Shown here piece after piece: positions 1 through 7,312 of a DNA stretch of 11,652 bases (position 1 is the first letter of the stretch; the number at the start of each line of letters is the position of its first letter). Origin of the DNA: CAYYVJ01 sp964475115 (GTDB taxonomy: Bacteria; Bacillota; Clostridia; Lachnospirales; Lachnospiraceae); contig CAYYVJ010000069.1 in assembly GCA_964475115.1 (NCBI GenBank), positions 1 to 11,652 of the forward strand, given 5' to 3'. Both the position numbers and the translations under genes were made by a program. Below the pieces are notes generated by a model. It did not search any database and was not told the origin of the DNA. It saw only the letters and a list, made by a program, of their open reading frames with translations.

Positions 1-26
1 AGAAAAATAAAATCAGAAAAAGAGGC

Positions 27-55
27 TTGCAAACAATAGAACTTTGAGGTATAAT
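27..55 (+). promoter_or_regulatory. Promoter of tRNA-Gln (and probably of the riboswitch-ATPase unit)
   Basis: TTGCAA at 27-32 and a perfect TATAAT at 50-55 are separated by 17 bases, a near-consensus sigma-A promoter. Transcription should start near 62, giving a leader of about 34 nt before the tRNA. No better promoter was found between here and the manganese riboswitch, so it may also serve the downstream ATPase gene. Confidence 0.8.
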
Positions 56-95
56 TTGTTCTATCGCAGAAATAAGATGTTATTTTTGTGACCTT

Positions 96-167
96 TGGGC
101 CATCGCCAAACGGTAAGGCACTGGACTCTGACTCCAGCATTTCAAGGTTCAAATCCTTGTGGCCCAG
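96..167 (+). tRNA. tRNA-Gln (anticodon CTG)
   Basis: The full cloverleaf can be drawn. The acceptor stem is 96-102 paired with 160-166 (7 bp) with discriminator G167. The D stem is 105-107 with 117-119. The anticodon stem is 121-125 with 133-137 around a seven-base loop whose bases 128-130 are CTG, reading the glutamine codon CAG. The T stem is 143-147 with 155-159 and a TTCAAAT loop. The 3' CCA is not encoded (TTA follows), so it must be added after RNase Z cleavage. No terminator of its own follows; the next structure, 11 bases on, is a riboswitch. Confidence 0.97.
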
Positions 168-178
168 TTAATTTCATA

Positions 179-274
179 GCGTGAGGGAGTAATTCACACA
201 TATAATTGTGTGGCAAGTACCAACATACATGGTTGATAATCAACCTGGTTTGCCTTAAAGAATGAGACTCATGT
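179..274 (+). ncRNA. yybP-ykoY family manganese riboswitch aptamer
   Basis: The layout matches the known Mn2+-sensing aptamer. P1 is 179-184 with 269-274 (6 bp, two G-U pairs). The conserved GGGAGTA element is at 185-191. P2 is a hairpin, 195-200 with 207-212. P3 pairs 213-216 with 250-253 and encloses a hairpin, 231-236 with 240-245. The conserved CCTGGTTTGC loop is at 244-253, and the closing GAGAC element is at 264-268. The optional hairpin before GAGAC is missing, as in many members. This family is known to bind Mn2+ and usually switches downstream genes on, often MntP, YkoY or P-type ATPases. The P1 3' strand overlaps the terminator 5' arm at 271-274, so ligand-stabilised P1 should block termination. 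Assignment is by eye, without a covariance model. Confidence 0.85.
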
Positions 275-324
275 ATAGCATAGTATATTAATGTAAAGCT
301 ATACATAGGGTTTTTTGTTTTTTT
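271..324 (+). terminator. Riboswitch-controlled intrinsic terminator
   Basis: A perfect 9-bp stem (271-279 with 298-306, loop 280-297) is followed by AGGG and a T-rich tract at 311-324. Its 5' arm shares bases 271-274 with aptamer stem P1, so the two cannot form fully together. Without Mn2+ it should stop transcription before the ATPase gene and would also serve as the terminator of tRNA-Gln. Confidence 0.8.
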
Positions 325-351
325 AAGGAACTATCCGAAATGAAACCCTAT
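305..351 (+). other. Alternative leader hairpin downstream of the riboswitch terminator
   Basis: Bases 305-313 (ATAGGGTTT) are perfectly complementary to 343-351 (AAACCCTAT), with a 29-base loop that contains most of the terminator T tract. There is no clean U tract after it, so it is probably not a second terminator. It shares two bases with the terminator 3' arm and could compete with it or form a 5' stem on the read-through mRNA. The pairing is seen; its function is inferred. Confidence 0.4.
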
Positions 352-392
352 TTATTAATAAAATATAAATAATAATAGAAAAGGAGAATAAG

Positions 393-3026
393 ATGAATTT
401 TTATTTGCAAGCAATTGAAGAAGCATTTAAGAAAACAGATAGTAATGAAACAGGTTTGACTTCTTTAGAAAGCGAAAAACGTCTTGGAGAAAATGGCAAG
501 AATAAACTAGATGAGGGAGAAAAGGTTTCCCTTTTATCAAAGTTTTTGAGCCAATTAAAAGATCCAATGACTATTATACTTATTGTGGCGGCAGCAGTTT
601 CTGAAGTAACAGCAGCATATGCAAAGGAGTCTTTTGTAGATGTATTTATTATCTTAGCCGTAGTAATTATCAATGCAGTGTTAGGTGTGTTCCAAGAAAG
701 CAAGGCAGAAAAAGCAATCGAAGCATTGCAAGAAATGGCAGCAGCTACTAGTAAAGTGCTACGTGATGGAACCCAGCAGGTAATAAAGAGTGAAGATTTA
801 GTAGTAGGAGACATCATTCTATTAGAGGCTGGAGATTCGGTTCCTGCAGATGTACGTCTGATAGAAAGTGCGAGTCTTCAAATTGAAGAAGCAGCACTTA
901 CAGGTGAAAGCGTTCCAGTTTATAAGTACATTGATATATTGAATCTGAATGGTCAAAAAGATATTCCTCTTGGGGATAGAAAAAACATGGCATATATGGG
1001 AAGCACTGTAGTATATGGACGTGGTAAGGCAGTTGTAGTAGCTACAGGAATGGATACTGAAATGGGTAAAATTGCACATGCATTAACAAATGCAATAGAA
1101 GGACAAACCCCATTGCAATTAAAACTTGGTCAATTAAGTAAAATTCTAAGTATTTTAGTATTAGGTATTTGTGCTTTTATGTTTGTATTTAGTTTAGTTA
1201 GAGCTGGAAGTTTTTCAGCAGAAGTAGCACTTGATACTTTCATGGTAGCAGTAAGTCTTGCTGTTGCAGCAATACCAGAAGGTCTTGCAACGGTTGTAAC
1301 CATCGTATTAAGTATTGGTGTTACTAACATGAGTAAGAAAAATGCAGTAATCCGTAGGCTGACAGCTGTAGAAACATTGGGTTGTGCACAGATTATATGT
1401 AGTGATAAGACTGGTACATTGACACAGAATAAAATGACAGTAGTAGAGGACTATTCCTATGATCAAAAGCTTTTAACCACAGCTATGGCTCTTTGTAGTG
1501 ATGCAGAGTTGGGTAGTGAAGGAGAAGCAATTGGTGAACCGACAGAATGTGCTCTTGTAAACTATGCTACTAAAAATAATTTAAATAAAAATGATTTGAA
1601 GAAAGAGCAACCACGTATAGGAGAAGCACCTTTTGACTCTATGCGTAAAATGATGAGTACTGTTCATGAAACAAAAGAAGGAATCATCCAATATACAAAA
1701 GGTGCTCCTGATGAAGTAATAAAATTATGTACTACCATGTTAAAAGATGGTGCAATTGTGCCTTTGACAGATGAACTTCATAATGAAATCCTTGCTGAAA
1801 ACAAGAGAATGGCAGGAAAAGCTCTTCGTGTATTAGCAGGTTCTTTTAAGAAACACGATAAGGCTCCAGATAGCTGGGATTCAAAAGAATTAGAAAATGA
1901 TTTAACATTTATAGGCTTATCAGGAATGATTGATCCAGTTCGTCCTGAAGTTGTAGGTGCGATTGAAGAATGTAAACAAGCAGGTATAAGAGCAATTATG
2001 ATCACTGGAGATCATAGAGATACGGCTACAGCGATTGCAATGGAACTTGGAATCATAAATGATGCAAGTCAAGCAATTACAGGTGCTCAATTAGATGAGA
2101 TATCAGATGAACAACTTAGAAAAGATATTGAAAAATACTCTGTATATGCTCGTGTTCAACCAGAGCATAAAGTTCGAATTGTAAATGCTTGGAAAGTAAA
2201 TGGAAAAATCACTGCAATGACAGGTGATGGTGTAAATGATGCTCCAAGTATTAAGAGTGCTGATATTGGTGTAGGTATGGGTATTACAGGTACTGACGTA
2301 ACAAAGAATGTAGCAGACATGGTACTTGCAGATGATAACTTTGCGACAATTGTTACAGCTGTAAAAGAAGGTCGTCGTATCTATGATAATATTCGTAAGG
2401 CGATTCAATTCTTACTATCAAGTAACTTAAGTGAAGTAGTAAGTATCTTTGCAGCAACCATTTTAGGGTTTGTAATTTTAAAACCAGTACATTTATTATG
2501 GATTAACTTAATTACAGATACATTCCCGGCTTTAGCCCTTGGTATGGAAAAAGGCGAGAATGATTTAATGAAACGTAAACCTCGTGATGCAAAGGAAGGT
2601 ATCTTCTCTGGTGGACTCGCAGCAGACGTTATATATCAGGGTATTATGGTATCGGTTATTACACTTGCAGCATATTTTATTGGTCATTATATAGAGTCAG
2701 GAGTATGGGAAATTGCAGAAAGTCCTGATGGAATTACAATGGCATTCTTGACAATGTCAATGGCTGAAATCTTCCATTCCTTTAACTTAAGAAGTCAAAG
2801 AGGAAGTATCTTCTCTATGAAGAATCAAAACCCTTACTTAATTGGGGCGATGGTAGTTAGCCTTATTTTAACAACTGGCGTTATTTATTTACCAGGTATT
2901 TCAGATGCATTTGGATTTGAGCACATTACTCTAATGGAATATGGTATTTCCATGGCTCTTGCCTTTAGTACAATTCCAATTGTAGAAGTTGTTAAGTTTT
3001 TCCAAAGAAGAGTAGCGGACAAATAA
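393..3026 (+). CDS. P2A-type cation-transporting ATPase, probable Mn2+ (Ca2+) exporter
   Basis: This 877-residue integral membrane pump uses ATP through a phospho-aspartate intermediate. In order: cation-ATPase N-terminal domain (about 5-50), M1-M2 (about 56-101), actuator domain with TGES at 170-173, M3-M4 with PEGL at 295-298, phosphorylation site DKTGT with Asp338, nucleotide-binding KGAPD at 436-440, TGD at 538-540, hinge TGDGVNDAP from 610, then M5-M10. The SERCA ion ligands are all present: Glu in PEGL, N678 and E681 in M5, N705, T708 and D709 in M6. Homology alone would suggest a calcium ATPase. The upstream Mn2+ riboswitch points to manganese efflux, as for riboswitch-controlled ATPases in lactic acid bacteria. 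SD AGGAG at 382-386 lies 6 bases before the ATG. It appears to be the only protein gene of its unit. Ca2+ as co-substrate cannot be excluded. Confidence 0.93.
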   Translation: MNFYLQAIEEAFKKTDSNETGLTSLESEKRLGENGKNKLDEGEKVSLLSKFLSQLKDPMTIILIVAAAVSEVTAAYAKESFVDVFIILAVVIINAVLGVFQESKAEKAIEALQEMAAATSKVLRDGTQQVIKSEDLVVGDIILLEAGDSVPADVRLIESASLQIEEAALTGESVPVYKYIDILNLNGQKDIPLGDRKNMAYMGSTVVYGRGKAVVVATGMDTEMGKIAHALTNAIEGQTPLQLKLGQLSKILSILVLGICAFMFVFSLVRAGSFSAEVALDTFMVAVSLAVAAIPEGLATVVTIVLSIGVTNMSKKNAVIRRLTAVETLGCAQIICSDKTGTLTQNKMTVVEDYSYDQKLLTTAMALCSDAELGSEGEAIGEPTECALVNYATKNNLNKNDLKKEQPRIGEAPFDSMRKMMSTVHETKEGIIQYTKGAPDEVIKLCTTMLKDGAIVPLTDELHNEILAENKRMAGKALRVLAGSFKKHDKAPDSWDSKELENDLTFIGLSGMIDPVRPEVVGAIEECKQAGIRAIMITGDHRDTATAIAMELGIINDASQAITGAQLDEISDEQLRKDIEKYSVYARVQPEHKVRIVNAWKVNGKITAMTGDGVNDAPSIKSADIGVGMGITGTDVTKNVADMVLADDNFATIVTAVKEGRRIYDNIRKAIQFLLSSNLSEVVSIFAATILGFVILKPVHLLWINLITDTFPALALGMEKGENDLMKRKPRDAKEGIFSGGLAADVIYQGIMVSVITLAAYFIGHYIESGVWEIAESPDGITMAFLTMSMAEIFHSFNLRSQRGSIFSMKNQNPYLIGAMVVSLILTTGVIYLPGISDAFGFEHITLMEYGISMALAFSTIPIVEVVKFFQRRVADK

Positions 3027-3052
3027 TAATTAAAAAAAACTGTAAGTAAAGC

Positions 3053-3115
3053 AAAGAGTTTACCAAGAGTTTGTTTAACAAAGTCTTGGCAAACTCTTTC
3101 TTGCGTTTTCAAAAT
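3053..3115 (+). terminator. Probable terminator after the P-type ATPase
   Basis: A long hairpin pairs 3053-3068 with 3084-3099, 15 of 16 bases matching with one A-C mismatch, and the loop itself can pair further (3070-3074 with 3078-3082). The following T tract is broken (TTTCTTGCGTTTT), so termination may be partial or the stem may protect the mRNA 3' end. Confidence 0.6.
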
Positions 3116-3124
3116 GAAAATACA

Positions 3125-3153
3125 TTGTTAAAACACAGATTACTTGCTATAAT
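3125..3153 (+). promoter_or_regulatory. Distal promoter of the cystine operon
   Basis: TTGTTA at 3125-3130, a 17-base spacer and TATAAT at 3148-3153. TGC just before the -10 makes it an extended -10 promoter. Transcription would start near 3160, ahead of the proximal promoter. Confidence 0.6.
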
Positions 3154-3170
3154 TATGAGAGAAATCTAGG

Positions 3171-3199
3171 TTGACAAAAGAGACGGAAAAGTTTATACT
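3171..3199 (+). promoter_or_regulatory. Proximal promoter of the cystine operon
   Basis: A perfect TTGACA at 3171-3176, a 17-base spacer and TATACT at 3194-3199. The start should lie near 3206, leaving a leader of about 57 nt to the preferred start codon at 3263. With the promoter at 3125-3153 it forms a tandem pair. Confidence 0.8.
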
Positions 3200-3247
3200 T
3201 CCATTATTCCATACAAAAGTAATAGGAAAAGTATGAAAGCGAAAAAC

Positions 3248-3253
3248 AGGAGG
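3248..3253 (+). promoter_or_regulatory. Ribosome binding site deciding the start of the binding protein
   Basis: AGGAGG, 9 bases before the ATG at 3263. It lies inside the longer open frame that begins at 3233, and that earlier ATG has only a weaker AGGAAAAG before it. It therefore supports 3263 as the true start. Confidence 0.75.
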
Positions 3254-3262
3254 AACTTATAT

Positions 3263-4081
3263 ATGAAAAAATGGAAACAGTTTGGTATTGTTCTTGCACT
3301 ATCTCTTACAGTATTTAGCGTGGTAGCTTGCCAGAAAAGTAATAAAAATACAGAAGATAACGTAGGAACAGAGAAAGATTTATTAGAAGAAATAAAAGAA
3401 AGAGGTAAGCTTCTTATAGGAACGGAAGGTACCTATCCACCTTTTACTTATCATAACGATGCAGATGAATTAGTGGGATATGATGTAGAAGTAGGAAGAG
3501 CAATTGCAGAAGAAATGGGATTAGAAGTAGAATTTATTGAGACAAACTGGGATGCTTGTATTGCAGGCTTGGATGCAAAGCGTTATGATGTAGTTATGAA
3601 TCAAGTTGGTATTACTCCTGAGAGAAGCGAAAAATATGACTTTTCGACTCCTTATACCATTAGTAGAGCAGCATTGATTGTAAAAAGTGATAACGATGAA
3701 CTAACTACATTTGAAGGTTTAGAAGGTAAGAAGTCAGCAAACTCCCTAACTAGTAATTTTGCTGCAATGGCAGAAAGTTATGGTGCAGAAGTTATTAGCA
3801 CAGATGGCTTGTTTAGTAAGGCTATTGAATTAGTATTAGCAGGTAGAGCGGACGCAACCATTAATGATGAAGTATCTTTTTATGACTATATGAAACAAAA
3901 ACCAGATTCTCAGGTTAAGATAGCGAAAACCTTAGAAGAAGCTAGTAAAAATGCAGTATTGATTCGAAAAGAAAATGAAAGCTTTAAGGCAGCAATTAAT
4001 GATGCATTAGCGAGCCTAGAATCAAAAGGAGTTTTGAAAGAAATATCAGAAAAATACTTTGGAATTGATATTTCCAAATAA
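3263..4081 (+). CDS. tcyA: L-cystine ABC transporter substrate-binding lipoprotein (TcyA-like)
   Basis: This is the extracellular solute-binding subunit of a polar amino acid importer, about 272 residues, anchored to the membrane outer face. From the ATG at 3263 it begins with a lipoprotein signal peptide: basic MKKWK, a hydrophobic stretch, then a lipobox ending VVAC with Cys23 as the lipidated residue. The longer frame from 3233 would add ten charged residues before the signal peptide and has a poorer SD. The mature part is a family 3 binding fold: GTEGTYPPF opens the ligand domain, followed by GYDVEV, AGLDAKRYDVV, ERSEKYDFSTPYT and GRADATINDE. The wording of these motifs resembles cystine binders of the TcyA/FliY group more than glutamine or arginine binders. 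The permease and ATPase genes follow directly. Substrate is inferred from similarity recalled, not searched. Confidence 0.88.
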   Translation: MKKWKQFGIVLALSLTVFSVVACQKSNKNTEDNVGTEKDLLEEIKERGKLLIGTEGTYPPFTYHNDADELVGYDVEVGRAIAEEMGLEVEFIETNWDACIAGLDAKRYDVVMNQVGITPERSEKYDFSTPYTISRAALIVKSDNDELTTFEGLEGKKSANSLTSNFAAMAESYGAEVISTDGLFSKAIELVLAGRADATINDEVSFYDYMKQKPDSQVKIAKTLEEASKNAVLIRKENESFKAAINDALASLESKGVLKEISEKYFGIDISK

Positions 4082-4100
4082 AGTATAGTGAGGGAATAAA

Positions 4101-4775
4101 ATGACAGCCAACCAAAGAGCGATAGAGATTCTAATTCAATCCTTTTGGCCTATGCTGAAGGCAGGGTTAATCTTTACAATACCGTTAACATTAATATCTT
4201 TCTTTTTTGGTTTATGTATCGCTATATTTGTAGCCATCGTAAGGGTTGCAAAGATCAGAATCTTAGAGGAATTTGTTCGTTTTTATGTTTGGGTCTTTCG
4301 AGGAACTCCTTTATTAGTGCAGATATTTATTATATTTTATGGTTTGCCAAAACTAGGAATCTTATTAGATCCTTTTCCAGCAGCAGTGATTGCTTTCTCC
4401 TTAAATGTTGGTGCCTATTCATCAGAAACAATCAGGGCAGCGATTTTGTCCATTTCAGCAGGGCAATGGGAAGCAGGATATTCTCTGGGCATGAACTATT
4501 TTCAGGTGTTGAGAAGAATTATTTTGCCACAAGCTGCAAAAGTATCCATTCCACCTTTGTTTAATACATTCATTGGATTGGTAAAGGATACCTCTTTGGC
4601 ATCAACAGTCACATTATCTGAAATGTTTATGACTACTCAGAGAATTGCAGCACAAAAATACGAACCGTTATTGTTATATTGTGAAGTGGCTGTTCTATAT
4701 CTAGTATTTTGTTCCCTTTTAACCTGGGTACAGAAGAAAGCAGAAGTAAAATTAAGTGCAGGTCAGAATGGATAG
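4101..4775 (+). CDS. tcyB: L-cystine ABC transporter permease (TcyB-like)
   Basis: A 224-residue inner-membrane permease of the His/Glu/Gln/Cys amino acid ABC family, forming the transport channel as a dimer. Hydrophobic segments near residues 17-45, 55-82, 90-110 and 190-210 fit the usual five-helix core. RGTPLLVQ near residue 68 is the family hallmark. The EAA loop that docks to the ATPase reads EAGYSLGM, with E124, ahead of ILPQA. The DTSLAS segment is also typical of the cystine group. SD AGGGA at 4091-4095 lies 5 bases before the ATG. It starts 19 bases after the binding-protein gene, and its stop codon lies within the SD region of the ATPase gene. Confidence 0.9.
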   Translation: MTANQRAIEILIQSFWPMLKAGLIFTIPLTLISFFFGLCIAIFVAIVRVAKIRILEEFVRFYVWVFRGTPLLVQIFIIFYGLPKLGILLDPFPAAVIAFSLNVGAYSSETIRAAILSISAGQWEAGYSLGMNYFQVLRRIILPQAAKVSIPPLFNTFIGLVKDTSLASTVTLSEMFMTTQRIAAQKYEPLLLYCEVAVLYLVFCSLLTWVQKKAEVKLSAGQNG

Positions 4776-4780
4776 GGGGA
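4774..4780 (+). promoter_or_regulatory. Ribosome binding site for the TTG-started ATPase
   Basis: AGGGGGA, overlapping the permease stop codon (4773-4775) and ending 6 bases before the TTG at 4787. It suggests translational coupling and argues against the in-frame ATG at 4709, which lies inside the permease gene. Confidence 0.65.
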
Positions 4781-4786
4781 TTTTAT

Positions 4787-5521
4787 TTGTATTATTTAAA
4801 AGAGATTAGAAAAAGCTTTGGTGATAATCAAGTATTAAAAGGAATTTCTCTAACTATAGAACCTAAGAAAACAACGGTACTAATAGGCCCTTCAGGGTCA
4901 GGAAAGACAACTCTTTTGAAATGCATGAATTTACTGGAAGTTCCTAATAGTGGAACAATGGAAATGAATGAATCAAAGATTGCCTTTACCTCTAATAAAG
5001 TAAAGAAGAGTGAAATTCAAGAAATAAGAAAAAAGACTGGAATGGTATTTCAAGGTTTTCAGCTTTTTCCTCATAAAACGGCAATCGAGAATATTATAGA
5101 AGGACCCATTGTGGTTCTAAAACAACCGAAGAAGAAAGCAATCGAAGAAGGCTTGGAATTATTAGAAAAGGTTGGTTTGTTGGAAAAGAAGAATAGCTAT
5201 CCACACCAATTATCTGGTGGACAGCAGCAAAGAATTGCCATAGCGAGAGCCTTAGCAATGAAACCAGAATTATTGCTTTTCGATGAACCCACCAGTGCCT
5301 TAGATCCGGAACTTGAAGTGGAAGTGTTAAGTATTATAAAAAAGCTTGCCGAAGAAAATAGAACGATTGTAATTGTAACTCATAAAATGTCTTTTGCAAG
5401 AGAAGTGGGAAATCGTATTGTGTTTATTGACAATGGAGAAATCCTAGAAGAAGGCAGTTATACTCAACTAAATCAAAGTGAAAATCCTAGAGTAAAACAG
5501 TTTTTAAACATGTTGAATTAG
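4787..5521 (+). CDS. tcyC: L-cystine ABC transporter ATP-binding protein (TcyC-like)
   Basis: A 244-residue cytoplasmic ATPase that powers the cystine importer with the two genes before it. Walker A GPSGSGKTT is at 34-42, the signature LSGGQQQR at 142-149, Walker B with D166 and E167 in LLLFDEPTSALD, and the switch histidine is H199. The Q-loop reads VFQGFQLFPH, close to the GlnQ/TcyC subfamily. The start is chosen as TTG at 4787: the protein then begins MYYLKEIRKSFG, matching the family N-terminus, and a good SD lies 6 bases upstream. The alternative ATG at 4709 would add 26 unrelated residues and overlap the permease by 67 bases. All catalytic residues are intact. Confidence 0.92.
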   Translation: MYYLKEIRKSFGDNQVLKGISLTIEPKKTTVLIGPSGSGKTTLLKCMNLLEVPNSGTMEMNESKIAFTSNKVKKSEIQEIRKKTGMVFQGFQLFPHKTAIENIIEGPIVVLKQPKKKAIEEGLELLEKVGLLEKKNSYPHQLSGGQQQRIAIARALAMKPELLLFDEPTSALDPELEVEVLSIIKKLAEENRTIVIVTHKMSFAREVGNRIVFIDNGEILEEGSYTQLNQSENPRVKQFLNMLN

Positions 5522-5538
5522 GGTAAGAGAGGGAAGAT

Positions 5539-6387
5539 ATGATAGAATTAGGAGTGAAACAAGTACTTGAGATAATAAATCAAACAGAGTTTGGGGTATA
5601 CTTAGGTACACAGGGAAAAGAAGAGAAAGTATTATTGCCTGGCAAGCAGGTTCCTGCAGGAGCAAAGGTAGGGGACAAGCTGGAAGTATTCGTATATAGA
5701 GATTCTTCAGACAGGATTATTTCTACGGTAAATGAGCCAGCACTTATTATAGGAGAAACAGCATTATTAAAGGTGAAATCTGTAAGTGATATTGGTGCCT
5801 TTTTAGATTGGGGATTAGAAAAAGATTTGTTCTTACCTTTTAAAGAACAGTCTACTCCGGTAGAAGTTGGAGAGTCTTATGTAGTGGCACTCTATATAGA
5901 TAAAAGTAGTCGACTATGTGCAACAATGAAAGTATATGATTTTTTAAGAGATGATGCACCATATGTGAAAGATGATATGGTAACAGGTACTGTTTATGAA
6001 TTAAATGATGAGTTAGGTGCTTTTGTGGCTGTAGATAACCTATATCAAGGATTAATTCCTAAAAAGGAATTGTTTGAAGAATTTGTAATAGGTAGTGTAA
6101 TTGAAGCAAGAGTAACCAGCGTTCGAGAAGATGGAAAGTTAAACCTTAGTATAAGACAAAAGGCGCACATTCAGATGGATGTGGATTCTGAAATGGTATT
6201 AGAGAAAATAAAAAACTATGGTGGAACGTTGCCTTTTAATGATAAAGCAGATCCAGAGAGAATAAAAAAAGAATTTAAACTAAGTAAAAACGCCTTCAAG
6301 CGAGCGGTAGGAAGACTTTTAAAAGATGGAAGAATAAGAATAACAGAAAACACCATAGAATTGGATTCAAAGATAAAAGATGAGTAG
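5539..6387 (+). CDS. cvfB: CvfB-family S1 RNA-binding protein
   Basis: This 282-residue protein belongs to the CvfB/YitL group of cytoplasmic RNA-binding proteins, made of tandem S1-type OB folds and a C-terminal winged helix. An N-terminal OB-like module covers about 1-65. An S1 domain follows near 70-135 (KVKSVSDIGAFLDWG), then another near 145-210 (DELGAFVAVDN and ending KLNLSIRQ). The winged helix is near 222-280, where KLSKNAFKRAVGRLLKDG forms the recognition region. In Staphylococcus aureus CvfB affects virulence gene expression; its precise RNA targets are not known to me. SD AGGGA is at 5530-5534. It begins 17 bases after the cystine ATPase with no promoter or terminator visible between them, so it is probably in the same operon. 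It overlaps the next gene by 8 bases. Confidence 0.88.
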   Translation: MIELGVKQVLEIINQTEFGVYLGTQGKEEKVLLPGKQVPAGAKVGDKLEVFVYRDSSDRIISTVNEPALIIGETALLKVKSVSDIGAFLDWGLEKDLFLPFKEQSTPVEVGESYVVALYIDKSSRLCATMKVYDFLRDDAPYVKDDMVTGTVYELNDELGAFVAVDNLYQGLIPKKELFEEFVIGSVIEARVTSVREDGKLNLSIRQKAHIQMDVDSEMVLEKIKNYGGTLPFNDKADPERIKKEFKLSKNAFKRAVGRLLKDGRIRITENTIELDSKIKDE

Positions 6388-7312
6388 AGTAAGGCAAACA
6401 AATATTTTCTTTATGGTGCTGTTAGCTTCCTATGTGGGAGGCTCTTTGGGAATAAGTTTCTTATCAAACTATATTGCTATTCCAAAATATGTGCTTTTAG
6501 GCAGTAGTCAGTTCTTACTTTTTATTCCATCTGTAATTTATTTTGTTCTATCTAAAGATCTTTCGCTTTCAATGATACGACAAAAAAGATTAAGTATAGA
6601 TAATATACTATTAGTTATTTTATTAGCATATTTATCTATGCCACTTATTACAATGCTAAACATATTGTCCATGCAGCTATCTGAGAATCGTGTGAATACA
6701 ATGATGCTAGAGATGATGGAAAACCCATATTGGGTAAACTTGCTTTTTGTAGCTGTTTTACCCGCTTTTTTTGAAGAATTTATTTTCAGAGGAATTATTT
6801 TTCATTCTTATCGTAAAGCAGGGATTTTAAAAGGAGCAATATATAGTGGGATTTTGTTTGGTTTGGTACATTTGAATTTGAATCAATTTTCATATGCTTT
6901 TGCAATGGGAATCATATTTGCTCTTTTAATAGAAGCAACGGGTTCGATTTTTGCTCCAATCATTTTTCATTTTATTATAAATGGTCATAGCATTACTTTG
7001 GCAACCCTTGCCATTCGATTGATGTCACCAGAAGAGCTAGCCCTAGCGGGTGAAATGCCAGAAACGCAAATGCTTGGTCTAAGTAGTGAGTCTATGTGGA
7101 TTTTAATTTTAATGGGGATAATCCTTGTTTTTACAATAACGTTTTTAGCAGTGCTTGTTTATATTTGGATTGCAAAACGTTCTGGAAGGCTTTATCATGT
7201 AAAAAGCATTTTTCAGAAAACAGAAGAAAAGAAAGAAAGAATAATGGATATTCCCTTACTAATTGGGATCATAGCTTGTATTTTGTTTATAATTATAACT
7301 GAAATAGGATAG
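6380..7312 (+). CDS. CPBP-family intramembrane metalloprotease
   Basis: A 310-residue membrane protein of the CPBP (CAAX protease and bacteriocin-processing, Abi) family. The three catalytic motifs are present: EEFIFR at 132-137 (E132, E133, R137), FGLVH ending in H164, and HFIIN starting at H197 (HxxxN). These acidic and histidine residues form the active site within the membrane. Several hydrophobic segments flank them, and a final one lies near 290-308. Members cleave prenylated proteins in eukaryotes and serve in bacteriocin immunity or maturation in some bacteria; here no bacteriocin gene is adjacent and the substrate is unknown. The ATG lies inside the end of the cvfB-like gene, overlapping by 8 bases without a strong SD of its own, which suggests translational coupling. 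Its stop codon lies in the terminator stem. Confidence 0.9.
   Translation: MSRVRQTNIFFMVLLASYVGGSLGISFLSNYIAIPKYVLLGSSQFLLFIPSVIYFVLSKDLSLSMIRQKRLSIDNILLVILLAYLSMPLITMLNILSMQLSENRVNTMMLEMMENPYWVNLLFVAVLPAFFEEFIFRGIIFHSYRKAGILKGAIYSGILFGLVHLNLNQFSYAFAMGIIFALLIEATGSIFAPIIFHFIINGHSITLATLAIRLMSPEELALAGEMPETQMLGLSSESMWILILMGIILVFTITFLAVLVYIWIAKRSGRLYHVKSIFQKTEEKKERIMDIPLLIGIIACILFIIITEIG

Noticed and set aside
401..1330. Minus-strand open frames (up to 138 codons) opposite the P-type ATPase
   Set aside because: They lie wholly antisense to a well-conserved gene, have low-complexity Ser/Thr/Ile-rich translations and match no family I know.
4145..4564. 139-codon frame in another register inside the permease gene
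   Set aside because: Its translation is rich in Cys, Phe and Tyr with no family pattern, while the permease frame carries RGTPLLVQ and the EAA loop.
4709..4786. N-terminal extension of the cystine ATPase from ATG 4709
   Set aside because: It would overlap the permease by 67 bases, has no SD and adds residues unrelated to the family; TTG 4787 has a good SD.
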